DNA of 64,000 bases from Ruminococcus gauvreauii (GTDB lineage: Bacteria > Bacillota > Clostridia > Lachnospirales > Lachnospiraceae). The notes beneath the pieces were generated by a model. The model was not told the origin of the DNA. It saw only the letters and a list, made by a program, of their open reading frames with translations, and ran no database searches. The stretch covers positions 2,356,001 to 2,420,000 of the forward strand of contig NZ_CP102290.1 of NCBI RefSeq assembly GCF_025151995.1. The letters are read 5' to 3'. Numbering within the stretch: the first letter of the stretch is position 1; every line of letters begins with the position of its first letter. This document shows, piece by piece, positions 1 to 8,882 of this stretch. A program made the position numbers and the translations under genes.

Positions 1-14
1 CATGTAACGGAGGG

Positions 15-50
15 GAGATGGTTATCGTTAGCCGTCTCTTTTCTCTTTTT
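15..50 (+). terminator. Rho-independent terminator of an upstream gene
   Basis: The arms GAGATGG (15-21) and CCGTCTC (32-38) pair with one G-U and are followed by a T-rich run (39-50). It probably ends a gene lying left of the window and separates it from the restriction island. Confidence 0.6.
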
Positions 51-57
51 AAAATTT

Positions 58-95
58 ACAGGGGCACATAACTCGCATGAGTTATGTGCCCCTGT
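58..95. repeat. Perfect 17-bp inverted repeat (strong hairpin)
   Basis: Positions 58-74 and 79-95 are exact reverse complements around a 4-base loop GCAT. No T-run follows on the plus strand, so it is not a standard terminator of a plus-strand gene. It could be a terminator for the opposite strand, a relic of an element end, or a recombination or protein-binding site. It lies at the left edge of the restriction island. Confidence 0.6.
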
Positions 96-147
96 TTCCG
101 GAACTATCTATTTCCCGATTGCCCCTTTACTTTGTTTTTAAATAATA

Positions 148-209
148 TTCCGATAAGTGTAGAATATTATTCCGATAGCGTTGCCATTATTCCGTTCATA
201 AGATATAAT
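148..209 (+). promoter_or_regulatory. fic promoter with three spaced TTCCGA-type repeats
   Basis: A promoter is visible: -35 TTGCCA (181-186), 17-bp spacer, -10 TATAAT (204-209). TTCCGATA occurs at 148-155 and again at 170-177, and a shorter TTCCG at 190-194. Starts are 22 and 20 bp apart, about two helical turns, so the sites would lie on one DNA face. The third copy is inside the promoter spacer, as expected for a repressor site. The same octamer recurs at 1851 ahead of hsdR. The HTH domain of the first gene is the obvious candidate binder, by inference. Confidence 0.5.
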
Positions 210-254
210 ATGACTCAAAGAGAAGGGAATTGATATTTGAAGAGGTGTCAAATT

Positions 255-1148
255 ATGTATATTAGTGTAAAAGAAGCGGCGGAAAAATGGAATTTATCCG
301 ACCGGCGAGTTCGTATGTTATGTTCCGAAGGGAAAATTCCGGGCGTAATTCGAGACGGACGCAGCTGGAAAATTCCGGAAACTGCAAAGAAACCGGAGGA
401 CGGACGTTACAAGACGGCAGAAAGTCTATTGACGATTATAGATAATAAGAAAAGAGAATTAGATTCCAAAAGGCCGCTGACACAAGGGGAAATAGAACGG
501 CTTACAGAGGAATTTGTTGTTGAGTATACATATAACTCCAATGCGATTGAAGGAAATACCCTGACTTTGAGAGAAACGGATATGGTTTTACGGGGACTGA
601 CGATTGATAAGAAACCTTTAAAAGATCATATGGAAGCGGTTGGACACAAAGAAGCATTTGACTTTGTGAGAGATTTGGTAAAGGATAATGTTCCGATTTC
701 CGAGAGCATTATTAAACAAATCCACTATTTGGTGCTGGCGGATAAAAAGGAAGATAGAGGTGTATACCGTAGAGTTCCGGTGAGAATCATGGGGGCGAAG
801 CATGAGCCGGTGCAGCCTTATATGATACAACCACAGATGGAAAAATTATTGGAACAATATCATAAGAGTACGGAGCATATTATTCCGAAACTGGCGAGAT
901 TCCACATTGAATTTGAGGGTATACATCCTTTCATCGACGGAAACGGCCGCACGGGACGTTTGCTCGTGAATTTGGAATTGATGAAAGCAGGGTATCCGCT
1001 GATTGATATTAAATTTACGGATCGGATTGCGTATTATAATGCCTTTGATGAATATCATGGGAAGCATAATCTAGGGGCGATGGAGAAGTTGTTTGCAGGA
1101 TATTTGAAGGAACGATTGGATGGGTATCTTGCAATGTTGCAGGAATAG
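255..1148 (+). CDS. HTH-Fic protein (DNA-binding Fic AMP-transferase family)
   Basis: Fic domain proteins usually transfer AMP from ATP to a hydroxyl of a target protein. Residues 1-42 form a MerR/excisionase-like helix-turn-helix. The Fic core motif HPFIDGNGRTGR is intact at residues 224-235. SNAIEGN (95-101) matches the (S/T)xxxE(G/N) inhibitory helix of class II Fic proteins, so activity is probably autoinhibited. I chose the ATG at 255, preceded by AGAGGTG; a TTG start at 237 with its own GAAGGGA site is possible and adds 6 residues. It is the first gene of the restriction island and probably autoregulates and controls the hsd genes. Its target is unknown. Confidence 0.85.
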   Translation: MYISVKEAAEKWNLSDRRVRMLCSEGKIPGVIRDGRSWKIPETAKKPEDGRYKTAESLLTIIDNKKRELDSKRPLTQGEIERLTEEFVVEYTYNSNAIEGNTLTLRETDMVLRGLTIDKKPLKDHMEAVGHKEAFDFVRDLVKDNVPISESIIKQIHYLVLADKKEDRGVYRRVPVRIMGAKHEPVQPYMIQPQMEKLLEQYHKSTEHIIPKLARFHIEFEGIHPFIDGNGRTGRLLVNLELMKAGYPLIDIKFTDRIAYYNAFDEYHGKHNLGAMEKLFAGYLKERLDGYLAMLQE

Positions 1149-1172
1149 TTGGTTTTAAGGAGCGAGTAAGAT

Positions 1173-1832
1173 ATGAGTGATAAAAAAGGTGTAATATACA
1201 TTTTGACAAACCCTTCTTTTCCGGATTATGTGAAAATAGGATATGCAGACGATATAGAGAAACGGTTGAAACAATTAAATCGAAGTGAATGCATTCCGTT
1301 TGCATTTAGGGTATATGCAACATATGAAGTGAATTCCAGACTATCGGATCTGAAATTGCATTCGATTATCGATAAGTTAAATCCAGACTTGCGCTCAATA
1401 GATGATTTTAATGGGCAGAAGCGGGTTCGGGAATTTTATGCTATGAAACCGGAAGAGGCATATGCAATATTAGAAGCGATGGCGGAAATTCATGATTGTA
1501 AAGAAAAATTGAGTTTGATTATGCCGAATGCAACAGAGGCTGAAGAGGAAAAAATAGCACAGGAAATAGATACCGAAAGCCATGAAAAAGCAGAGAATTT
1601 TTCTTTTGAAAAATGCCAGATTGGAGTGGGGGAGCAAATAGAATACTATGATGATCCGAACATAAAATGTACGGTTGTTAGTGATAGAAAAGTAGAATAT
1701 CAGGGACAAGAGATGTCGTTAACAGCTGCTGCAAAATTGATATCAGGAAAGAAATATTCTATTGCAGGACCAAGGTTTTTTAAATATAAAGGCGAATGGC
1801 TGAATGATATCCGTTTACGGATGGGATTTTAA
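1173..1832 (+). CDS. GIY-YIG (T5orf172-type) protein with RAMA-like C-terminus
   Basis: The 219-residue protein opens with a GIY-YIG superfamily fold of the T5orf172 type: GVIYILTNPSFPDYVKIGYA near residues 5-25, followed by a KRLKQLN helix. The C-terminal 60 residues (CTVV...GQEMSLTAAAKLI...GPRFFKYKGEWL) resemble the RAMA module often fused to restriction and methylation proteins. It would be a DNA-nicking or DNA-binding accessory protein. It follows the fic gene by 24 bp, preceded by AAGGAG, and lies before hsdR, so it likely belongs to the same defence locus. Nuclease activity is inferred from the fold only; the RAMA assignment is from motif resemblance. Confidence 0.7.
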   Translation: MSDKKGVIYILTNPSFPDYVKIGYADDIEKRLKQLNRSECIPFAFRVYATYEVNSRLSDLKLHSIIDKLNPDLRSIDDFNGQKRVREFYAMKPEEAYAILEAMAEIHDCKEKLSLIMPNATEAEEEKIAQEIDTESHEKAENFSFEKCQIGVGEQIEYYDDPNIKCTVVSDRKVEYQGQEMSLTAAAKLISGKKYSIAGPRFFKYKGEWLNDIRLRMGF

Positions 1833-1850
1833 TTTTTTTTACAATAGATG

Positions 1851-1875
1851 TTCCGATAATTTTTTATTATCAGAA
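1851..1875 (+). promoter_or_regulatory. Putative operator in front of hsdR
   Basis: TTCCGATAAT (1851-1860) and ATTATCAGAA (1866-1875) form a 10-bp inverted repeat with one mismatch and a 5-bp T spacer. The left arm carries the same TTCCGATA octamer found twice at the fic promoter. A TACAAT hexamer (1840-1845) just upstream could be a -10 box, which would put the palindrome over the start of transcription. No convincing -35 is visible. Confidence 0.4.
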
Positions 1876-1905
1876 CATAAGAGAAATGGAAGGAGGATGC
1901 GATGA

Positions 1906-4900
1906 ATGGCTTCCAATTTTAAATTTTTGGAATCGGATTTTCCGATTCTTGCCAATTTTGGTGGTTTGGCAGAACAGTATTGTTATACCGATCCGAATTC
2001 ATGTTTGATGAAATTAGGTATGATTGGAGAAACAATCGTTAATCTTATGTTTACATATGATAAGATTCCTCTGCCTTATGACAATTCAGCAGTGAATCGA
2101 ATCAATGTTTTATCCTCGGAGGGTCTTCTGACAAAAGATTTGATTGATATTTTACATGCGCTTCGTAAAGTGAGAAATAAGGCGGTTCATGAGAATTATG
2201 CAAAAGAGTCAGATTGCCCAATCTTTTTACAGATGGCACATAGTTTATCGGAATGGTTTATGCAGACCTATGGTGATTGGAATTATCAGCATCAGGATTT
2301 TGTTATGCCTGTAAAAGATGAAGAGAAGAACAAGAAAATTGTTGTTTTGGATAAAGCGAAGGAAGAAGAACAGGAAGAGGCGCTTACCAAAGCGGCCATT
2401 GCTTGCGCAGAGCAGGCTGAAAAGGTAGATAAGAAGGAACGGCAGAAACAAGCGGGCAAAATGGCGAGTCAGCGCCAGAAATCAGAAGCTGAAACTCGGT
2501 ATATGATTGACGAGCAGTTACGTCAGGTTGGTTGGGAAGCGAATACACAGGAAATTCGATATTCAAAAGGTACTAGACCAACGAAAGGACGTAATATGGC
2601 GATTGCTGAATGGCCAACAGATTCTACGGTAAGCAAGAAAGGATATGCGGATTATGCGTTGTTCGTAGGAACAAAATTTGTTGGTATTATTGAAGCAAAA
2701 GCAGAGCATAAAGATATTCCGTCTGTAATTGACTATCAGGGAAAAGATTATCCGAGAAATATCCGTGAAGGAGATGCGGCGTATCAATTAGGGACTTGGG
2801 GAGAATATAAAGTTCCATTTACCTTTGCAACAAACGGGCGCCCATACCTTGAACAGTTTAAAACAAAATCCGGCATTTGGTTTTTGGATTTGAGAGAGCC
2901 TTCTAATGCGCCGAAGGCTTTACATGGATGGATTAGTCCGGATGGTATCATGGAGCAATTGGAAAAGGATATTCAGGGCGGAAATACTGCATTACAGTCT
3001 ATGTCATATGACTTGTTGACGGATAAGGATGGTTTGAATCTGCGAGAATATCAGGTAAAAGCAATTAAGGCAGCGGAGCAAGCGGTAATTGCGGGGCAAA
3101 GAGAAATTCTGCTAGCTATGGCAACCGGAACGGGAAAAACACGTACAGTGCTGGGTATGATTTATCGTTTCCTAAAAACGAATCGTTTTAAACGGATCTT
3201 GTTCCTTGTGGATAGAACTTCCTTAGGAGAACAGGCTTCGGATGTATTTAAAGAGGTAAAACTTGAGGAATTGATGACCTTAGACGAAATTTATAACATT
3301 AAGGGATTAGATGAGAAGACGGTTGATAAGGAAACTCGTATCCAAGTTGCGACTGTTCAAAGTATGGTAAAACGCATTCTTTATAACGAAGGAGACGTTA
3401 TGCCGGCTGTAACAGACTTTGATTTGATCATTATAGACGAGGCGCACCGTGGCTACATCCTTGACAAAGAAATGGGTGATACAGAAGTGCTGTATCGAGA
3501 TCAGAGAGAATATCAAAGTAAATATCGAAGTGTCGTTGAATATTTTGATGCAGTAAAAATTGCACTGACTGCAACTCCAGCATTACAAACTACAGAGATA
3601 TTTGGAAAACCGGTATTTCAATATACGTACCGCGAAGCCGTAATAGAAGGATACCTTGTAGACCATGATGCGCCACATCATTTGGAAACAAAACTTAGCA
3701 CAGGAGGCATTCATTATAAATCTGGTGATACAGTAACACTCTACGATCCCGTCACCCAAGAAATTACAAATAGTGAATTGTTAGAGGATGAGCTTGATTT
3801 TGATATCGAAAATTTCAATAGGCAGGTCATTACGGAGAACTTTAATAGAACTGTATTGGCTGAGATTGCAAGAGATATAGATCCTGAAAATCCAGAAGAG
3901 CAGGGGAAGTCACTTATATATGCAGTAGATGATTCGCATGCAGACATGATTGTTTCAATTCTGAAAGAGATTTATTCGGAGACAGGTGTTGATAACGATG
4001 CAATCAAAAAAATAACGGGGAGCGTTGGAGGAGGAAATCCGAAAAAAGTAGCAGAAGCAATTAAACTCTTTAAAAATGAGCGTTTTCCAAGTATTGCAGT
4101 TACAGTTGATTTGCTTACAACAGGTATCGATGTACCGGAAATTACTACGTTAGTGTTTATGCGAAGAGTAAAATCTCGTATTCTTTTCGAGCAGATGCTG
4201 GGGCGAGCAACCAGACTATGTCCGAAGATTCATAAAACACACTTTGAGATTTATGATCCGGTGGGAGTTTATGATTCTTTGGAACCAGTAAACACTATGA
4301 AGCCGGTTGTAGTGAATCCGACAACAAGCTTTACACAGCTTTTGGACGGTTTGGAAGCAGTTGACACAGAAGAAGTGGTGCAAGCTCAAGTTAATCAGAT
4401 TATTGCAAAATTACAACGTAAAAAACGACAGATGGATGAGCGAACGATGGAACAGTTCATTAGCATGACAGGAGGTATGGATCCAACACAATTTATTGTT
4501 GAGATCGAAAAGCAAAAACCTGCCGAGGCTAAAAATCGTTTGCTTGCATATCGGAAAATGTTTGAATATATCCAAGAGACAAAGGCAAATGGAGATAGAG
4601 CAATTGTTATTTCTGAGGAAGAAGATGTGTTAACCGGACACACGAGAGGATATGGAAGCGCTGATAAGCCGGAAGATTATCTGGACGCATTTTCGAAATA
4701 TGTAAATACACATATGAATGAAATTGCGGCACTAAATATTGTTTGCACAAGGCCAAAAGATTTGACAAGAGAAACATTAAAGTCGCTGCGCCTAACTCTC
4801 GATAGAGAAGGATTTACGACACAACAGTTGAATACCGCAATATCAGAGTTGACCAATGAAGAAATCGCTGCTGATATTATCAGTCTTATTCGTAGATATG

Positions 4901-5184
4901 CTATTGGTTCTGCATTGATTAGTCATGAGGCAAGAATTCGCAGAGCAGTAGACAAATTGAAAAAGGCACATGATTTTTCAAAACAGGAGATGAGCTGGAT
5001 TGGTCGTATGGAGAAATATCTGATGGAGGAATCTGTGCTCAATGTTCAGGTGTTTGATGAAGACAGTCGATTTAAGAGCAATGGTGGATTTGCAAAAATA
5101 AACAAAGTTTTCCAAAACAAATTGGAAAGTATCATACTAGAATTAAATGAATATCTTTACGATGACGGAGGTAGAGTTGCATAA
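1906..5184 (+). CDS. hsdR: Type I restriction enzyme, R subunit
   Basis: ATP-dependent translocase and endonuclease subunit of the HsdR2M2S complex. The N-terminal ~120 residues look like the DUF4145 domain (ALRKVRNKAVHEN), common in such HsdR proteins. The nuclease site is visible as D249 and E263-A-K265 (PD-(D/E)xK). Helicase motifs follow: Walker A ATGTGKT at 406-412, DEAH at 511-514 and motif III-like TATPAL. The C-terminal third is the EcoEI-type C-terminal domain. At 1092 residues it is full length for the family, with no frameshift. The ATG is preceded by AGGAGG (1891-1896). Its stop codon overlaps the hsdM start by one base (TAATG), so the two genes are translationally coupled. Confidence 0.95.
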   Translation: MASNFKFLESDFPILANFGGLAEQYCYTDPNSCLMKLGMIGETIVNLMFTYDKIPLPYDNSAVNRINVLSSEGLLTKDLIDILHALRKVRNKAVHENYAKESDCPIFLQMAHSLSEWFMQTYGDWNYQHQDFVMPVKDEEKNKKIVVLDKAKEEEQEEALTKAAIACAEQAEKVDKKERQKQAGKMASQRQKSEAETRYMIDEQLRQVGWEANTQEIRYSKGTRPTKGRNMAIAEWPTDSTVSKKGYADYALFVGTKFVGIIEAKAEHKDIPSVIDYQGKDYPRNIREGDAAYQLGTWGEYKVPFTFATNGRPYLEQFKTKSGIWFLDLREPSNAPKALHGWISPDGIMEQLEKDIQGGNTALQSMSYDLLTDKDGLNLREYQVKAIKAAEQAVIAGQREILLAMATGTGKTRTVLGMIYRFLKTNRFKRILFLVDRTSLGEQASDVFKEVKLEELMTLDEIYNIKGLDEKTVDKETRIQVATVQSMVKRILYNEGDVMPAVTDFDLIIIDEAHRGYILDKEMGDTEVLYRDQREYQSKYRSVVEYFDAVKIALTATPALQTTEIFGKPVFQYTYREAVIEGYLVDHDAPHHLETKLSTGGIHYKSGDTVTLYDPVTQEITNSELLEDELDFDIENFNRQVITENFNRTVLAEIARDIDPENPEEQGKSLIYAVDDSHADMIVSILKEIYSETGVDNDAIKKITGSVGGGNPKKVAEAIKLFKNERFPSIAVTVDLLTTGIDVPEITTLVFMRRVKSRILFEQMLGRATRLCPKIHKTHFEIYDPVGVYDSLEPVNTMKPVVVNPTTSFTQLLDGLEAVDTEEVVQAQVNQIIAKLQRKKRQMDERTMEQFISMTGGMDPTQFIVEIEKQKPAEAKNRLLAYRKMFEYIQETKANGDRAIVISEEEDVLTGHTRGYGSADKPEDYLDAFSKYVNTHMNEIAALNIVCTRPKDLTRETLKSLRLTLDREGFTTQQLNTAISELTNEEIAADIISLIRRYAIGSALISHEARIRRAVDKLKKAHDFSKQEMSWIGRMEKYLMEESVLNVQVFDEDSRFKSNGGFAKINKVFQNKLESIILELNEYLYDDGGRVA

Positions 5185-6614
5185 TGACAACACAAGAAAT
5201 AGTTTCAAAGCTTTGGAATCTCTGTAATGTACTCAGAGATGATGGGATTACATATCATCAGTATGTAACCGAATTGACATATATTTTATTTCTGAAAATG
5301 GCAAAGGAAACAGGGGCCGAGGTACAGATTCCGGAAGCTTATCGGTGGGACAAGCTTACATCTAAAAGCGGTATAGAATTAAAAAAATTCTATAAAGAAT
5401 TACTCGCTCATTTGGGGGAAGAATGTACCGGGCGTGTAAGTGAAATTTATCAGGGGGCGGCAACAAATATTGATGAGCCGAAGAATCTTGAAAAAATTAT
5501 TACGACTATCGACGGATTAGACTGGTTCTCTGCCAGAGAGGAAGGGCTTGGAAATCTTTATGAAGGACTCTTGGAGAAGAATGCGAATGAGAAAAAATCT
5601 GGTGCAGGTCAATATTTTACACCGCGTGTATTGATTGATGTTATGACAAAACTTATAAAACCTCAGCCGGGAGAGAGGTGTAATGATCCGGCTTGCGGTA
5701 CATTTGGGTTTATGATTTCGGCAAGCCAGTATGTTCGTTCAAAGACGGATGATTTCTTTGATTTGGATGCAGATACAGCTAAATTTGAAAGAGAAGAAGC
5801 TTTTACCGGTTGTGAATTAGTGCATGATACCCATCGATTGGCATTGATGAATGCAATGTTGCATGATATCGAAGGAAAAATTCTCCTTGGAGATACGTTA
5901 TCCAGTGCGGGTATGAACATGAAAGATTATGATGTTGTACTAACGAATCCACCGTTTGGAACAAAAAAAGGTGGTGAACGTGCAACACGTGATGACTTCA
6001 CATTTCCTACAAGTAACAAACAGCTGAATTTCCTTCAGCATATTTACCGTAGCTTAAAAACAAATGGTAAAGCACGTGCGGCAGTGGTTCTTCCGGATAA
6101 TGTTCTCTTTGCAGATGGTGATGGAGAACGAATTCGCCTTGACTTAATGGATAAATGTAATTTACATACGATTCTTCGTTTGCCGACAGGCATCTTCTAT
6201 GCTCAGGGAGTTAAAACCAATGTGTTATTCTTTACTCGTGGAAAATCGGACAAGCATAATACAAAAGAAGTTTGGATTTATGATTTGAGAAATGATATGC
6301 CTTCCTTCGGTAAGACGAATCCATTAAAGGCAGAGCATTTTGATGATTTTGTGGAATGTTATGCAGATGGTGATTTGAGCAAGCGTAAAGAAACGTATAG
6401 CGAAGAAAATCCAAACGGAAGATGGCGCAAGTTTACGATTGAAGACATTTTGGCTCGTGATAAGACAAGCTTGGATATTACGTGGATGAAAGCAAAATCA
6501 GACGTTGATGATTATACATTAGCAGATTTGCTGGATATGATTAAAGAAAAATCGAATAGTATCGCAAAAGCAGTTGCGGAACTGGAACATTTAATAGGAG
6601 AGGTGGAAGAATAA
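5184..6614 (+). CDS. hsdM: Type I restriction-modification N6-adenine methylase, M subunit
   Basis: SAM-dependent adenine-N6 methyltransferase that pairs with HsdS for modification and joins HsdR for cleavage. The N-terminal helical HsdM_N region is followed by GQYFTPR, the SAM-binding motif I DPACGTF (168-174; the usual final G is F) and catalytic motif IV NPPF (255-258). The length of 476 residues is normal. It overlaps hsdR by one base and hsdS by one base, showing a single coupled operon hsdR-hsdM-hsdS. Confidence 0.95.
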   Translation: MTTQEIVSKLWNLCNVLRDDGITYHQYVTELTYILFLKMAKETGAEVQIPEAYRWDKLTSKSGIELKKFYKELLAHLGEECTGRVSEIYQGAATNIDEPKNLEKIITTIDGLDWFSAREEGLGNLYEGLLEKNANEKKSGAGQYFTPRVLIDVMTKLIKPQPGERCNDPACGTFGFMISASQYVRSKTDDFFDLDADTAKFEREEAFTGCELVHDTHRLALMNAMLHDIEGKILLGDTLSSAGMNMKDYDVVLTNPPFGTKKGGERATRDDFTFPTSNKQLNFLQHIYRSLKTNGKARAAVVLPDNVLFADGDGERIRLDLMDKCNLHTILRLPTGIFYAQGVKTNVLFFTRGKSDKHNTKEVWIYDLRNDMPSFGKTNPLKAEHFDDFVECYADGDLSKRKETYSEENPNGRWRKFTIEDILARDKTSLDITWMKAKSDVDDYTLADLLDMIKEKSNSIAKAVAELEHLIGEVEE

Positions 6615-8179
6615 TGGACACCAAGGCATTAAGGCAAAAAATTCTGGATCTTGCTATTCGCGGAAAACTTGTGCCACAGGATCCGAACGATGAACCGGCA
6701 TCAGTTTTGCTTGAAAGAATCCGTGAGCAAAAGCAGCAGATGGTTAAGGAAGGAAAGCTAAAAAAGAAAGATATTAAGAATGATTCAGTTATCTTCGTTG
6801 GTGAGGATAATTTGCATTATGAGAAGTTTACCGATGGCAGCGTAAAATGTATCGAGGAGGAGATACCATTTGAAGTGCCAGAGGGATGGGCGTGGAGTAG
6901 ATTTGGTAGTGTTGTTACTCTAATGAGTGGAACAACGTACCCTGCTGAAAAAGAACTTATATCTGGAAGTCGTTTGTATGTAAAAGTAGGGGATATGAAT
7001 CTTCCAGGAAACGAATATGAAATCAGCACATCCTCACGCTATCTTAATGAATATAATATTTCACATTTGGTTCCAGTTAACAGTGTCATTTTTCCAAAAC
7101 GAGGCGGTGCAATAGCAACTAACAAAAAGAAACTTGTACTGCGAGATGAAATATTAATTGATTTGAATACGATGGCATTTACACCAATCTCACCAATAAA
7201 CCTGATGTATTGTTACTGCTGGTTTCTCGCTATTGATTTGGGTAAAATCAATAGCGGATCAAGTGTACCTCAAATTAATAATAAAGATATTGAACCTCTT
7301 CTGTTCCCCGTTCCTCCTACTTTCGAGCAAGAACGAATTGTACAGGCTATAGTTCCTCTATTAGATGTGGAACAAAAGATCAGTGCCGCTGGAGTTGAAA
7401 TCACTCAAATAATCAGTCGTGCAAAAGCTAAAATCCTGGACCTCGCTATTCGTGGTCAGCTTGTGCCACAAAATCCGGATGATGAGTCTGTTTCTGTTTT
7501 GCTGGAGCGTATCCGTGCAGAAAAAGAAGAACTCATCAAACAGGGGAAAATCAAGCGTGATAAGAAGGAATCCATCATTTTCAAAGGTGAGGATAACTCT
7601 TATTATGAGAAGATCGGTTGCAAGACTGTGAATATCGATGATGAGATACCTTTTGATTTGCCTGATAGTTGGTTGTGGTGCAGAGGCTATTCGTGTTTTG
7701 AAGGCATGGAAAGCAAGAAACCACAAGGGAAATTTTTCGATTATATAGACATTGATGCCATTAATAATCGGCTTCACGAAATTAAGGAAGTCAAGCACCT
7801 TGCAGTGTCTGATGCGCCGAGCCGAGCCAACAGAGCGGTAAAGAACGGAAGCGTTTTGTTTTCTTTGGTTAGACCCTACCTTGAAAATATTGTGTTGATT
7901 GAAGAAAAACATAGCCATTGCATAGCTTCTACCGGCTTTTATGTCTGCAATTCAAACGGAGTGTTTTTGCCTGAATTTATGTTCTATTTGATGATTTCCG
8001 GTTATGTGGTAGGCGGTCTGAACCGGTACATGAAAGGCGATAACTCTCCATCCATAAGCAAAGATAATATAGAAGGCTGGTTATACCCTGTGCCGCCGGT
8101 CGAGGAGCAGAAAATGATATGCACTAATTTGCAAGCAGTATTTACATTGATTGAGAGTGTAGAAAAGAGCCTTAGCTGA
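6614..8179 (+). CDS. hsdS: Type I restriction-modification specificity subunit (expressed copy)
   Basis: DNA-recognition subunit with two target-recognition domains (TRD1 about residues 75-240, TRD2 about 340-500), each preceded by the repeated spacer KILDLAIRGxLVPQ...LLERIR. The internal spacer at residues ~272-335 is the part repeated in reverse behind the gene (7454-7618 versus 8766-8930). The 521-residue length is normal and the gene is intact. It ends inside a 30-bp palindrome shared with the convergent hsdS half at 8172-8882. The TRD2 half is therefore in the position to be exchanged by inversion, changing the recognised sequence. Start ATG overlaps the hsdM stop (TAATG). Confidence 0.92.
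   Translation: MDTKALRQKILDLAIRGKLVPQDPNDEPASVLLERIREQKQQMVKEGKLKKKDIKNDSVIFVGEDNLHYEKFTDGSVKCIEEEIPFEVPEGWAWSRFGSVVTLMSGTTYPAEKELISGSRLYVKVGDMNLPGNEYEISTSSRYLNEYNISHLVPVNSVIFPKRGGAIATNKKKLVLRDEILIDLNTMAFTPISPINLMYCYCWFLAIDLGKINSGSSVPQINNKDIEPLLFPVPPTFEQERIVQAIVPLLDVEQKISAAGVEITQIISRAKAKILDLAIRGQLVPQNPDDESVSVLLERIRAEKEELIKQGKIKRDKKESIIFKGEDNSYYEKIGCKTVNIDDEIPFDLPDSWLWCRGYSCFEGMESKKPQGKFFDYIDIDAINNRLHEIKEVKHLAVSDAPSRANRAVKNGSVLFSLVRPYLENIVLIEEKHSHCIASTGFYVCNSNGVFLPEFMFYLMISGYVVGGLNRYMKGDNSPSISKDNIEGWLYPVPPVEEQKMICTNLQAVFTLIESVEKSLS
7454..7618 (+). repeat. Left arm of hsdS inverted repeat
   Basis: This 165-base stretch of hsdS (spacer before TRD2) is the reverse complement of 8766-8930 with about 13 mismatches by eye, mostly at third codon positions. 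A 35-base block (7580-7614) is identical. Both ends lie at the same codon boundary, making it a natural crossover region. Confidence 0.85.
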
Positions 8180-8190
8180 GGCTCTTTTCT
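8161..8190. terminator. Palindrome joining two convergent hsdS ends; likely bidirectional terminator
   Basis: AGAAAAGAGCCT (8161-8172) and AGGCTCTTTTCT (8179-8190) are perfect arms around a 6-base centre. Both hsdS reading frames end inside it with EKSLS. It has A-rich and T-rich flanks in both directions, as in a bidirectional terminator. It also marks the middle of the invertible unit. Confidence 0.55.
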
Positions 8191-8882
8191 ATTGAAGCAA
8201 TGAGGGAAAATGCTACGGAAACAGCAGTTTTAATCCGTTTCTGTTCAGAATATGGCGGCATGGGTACAAGCATTTCTTTCAGTGTAGGCGGTTTTAATTC
8301 CTTTTGATTTGTTGTACCTTCGCCTTCCTTTTCAAGCTTGCTCTGATTTGCTTTCATAAAAATGTATAAATAGAAGCTTTGAATACTGTGAAAGCCACGT
8401 ATAACCGTTACATGAGAATCAGGAACTATCGGAAGCCCAATATGGTTATTTGAAGTTTGATAAAAACCTACACGCCCCAATGTACCTGTTCCCGTGGAGT
8501 TAACCACTACATCCCCCTCCTGCATATATTCGTCTGTCGGATATCTGCCCAGCGTATTCTCATCCAGATATAACGCCAAACCAATATCAATGCCATTATA
8601 CTTTGTATTGCATTTCTGTGCAAAAACAAGAGTTCCACTTTCATTAATATACTTGGGGGATTTCCCTCGACGAATTTCTTTGCTGCAACACTTCTCCAAG
8701 CGTACCCATTCCCATGTATACGGAATTTCAAAGGGGATTTCTTCATCGATACAACGTACTTCACTACCTATCTTCTCATAATAAGAGTTATCCTCACCTT
8801 TGAAGATGATGGATTCCTTCTTATCACGTTTGATTTTGCCCTGTTTGATGAGCTCTTCTTTTTCGGCACGGATACGCTCCAA
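8172..8882 (-). CDS. Silent inverted hsdS half-gene with alternative TRD2
   Basis: This 236-residue frame is the C-terminal half of a specificity subunit: the spacer (RIRAEKEELIKQGKIKRDKK) nearly identical to that in hsdS, then a different TRD (EWVRLEKCCSKEIRRGKSPKY...), then the same EKSLS end. The homology begins further upstream in the same frame (LGQLVPQNPDDEPASVLLERIR, to about 8930) but has no proper start; the listed start is a TTG inside the spacer. No promoter or TRD1 is present, so it is best read as a silent cassette that can be swapped into hsdS. It converges on and overlaps hsdS by 8 bases. It could also be a decaying duplicate. Confidence 0.8.
   Translation of the reverse strand: MERIRAEKEELIKQGKIKRDKKESIIFKGEDNSYYEKIGSEVRCIDEEIPFEIPYTWEWVRLEKCCSKEIRRGKSPKYINESGTLVFAQKCNTKYNGIDIGLALYLDENTLGRYPTDEYMQEGDVVVNSTGTGTLGRVGFYQTSNNHIGLPIVPDSHVTVIRGFHSIQSFYLYIFMKANQSKLEKEGEGTTNQKELKPPTLKEMLVPMPPYSEQKRIKTAVSVAFSLIASIEKSLS

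Noticed and set aside
7361..7918. 185-residue minus-strand open frame in hsdS
   Set aside because: Antisense to an intact, conserved hsdS, with no motif or ribosome-binding site.
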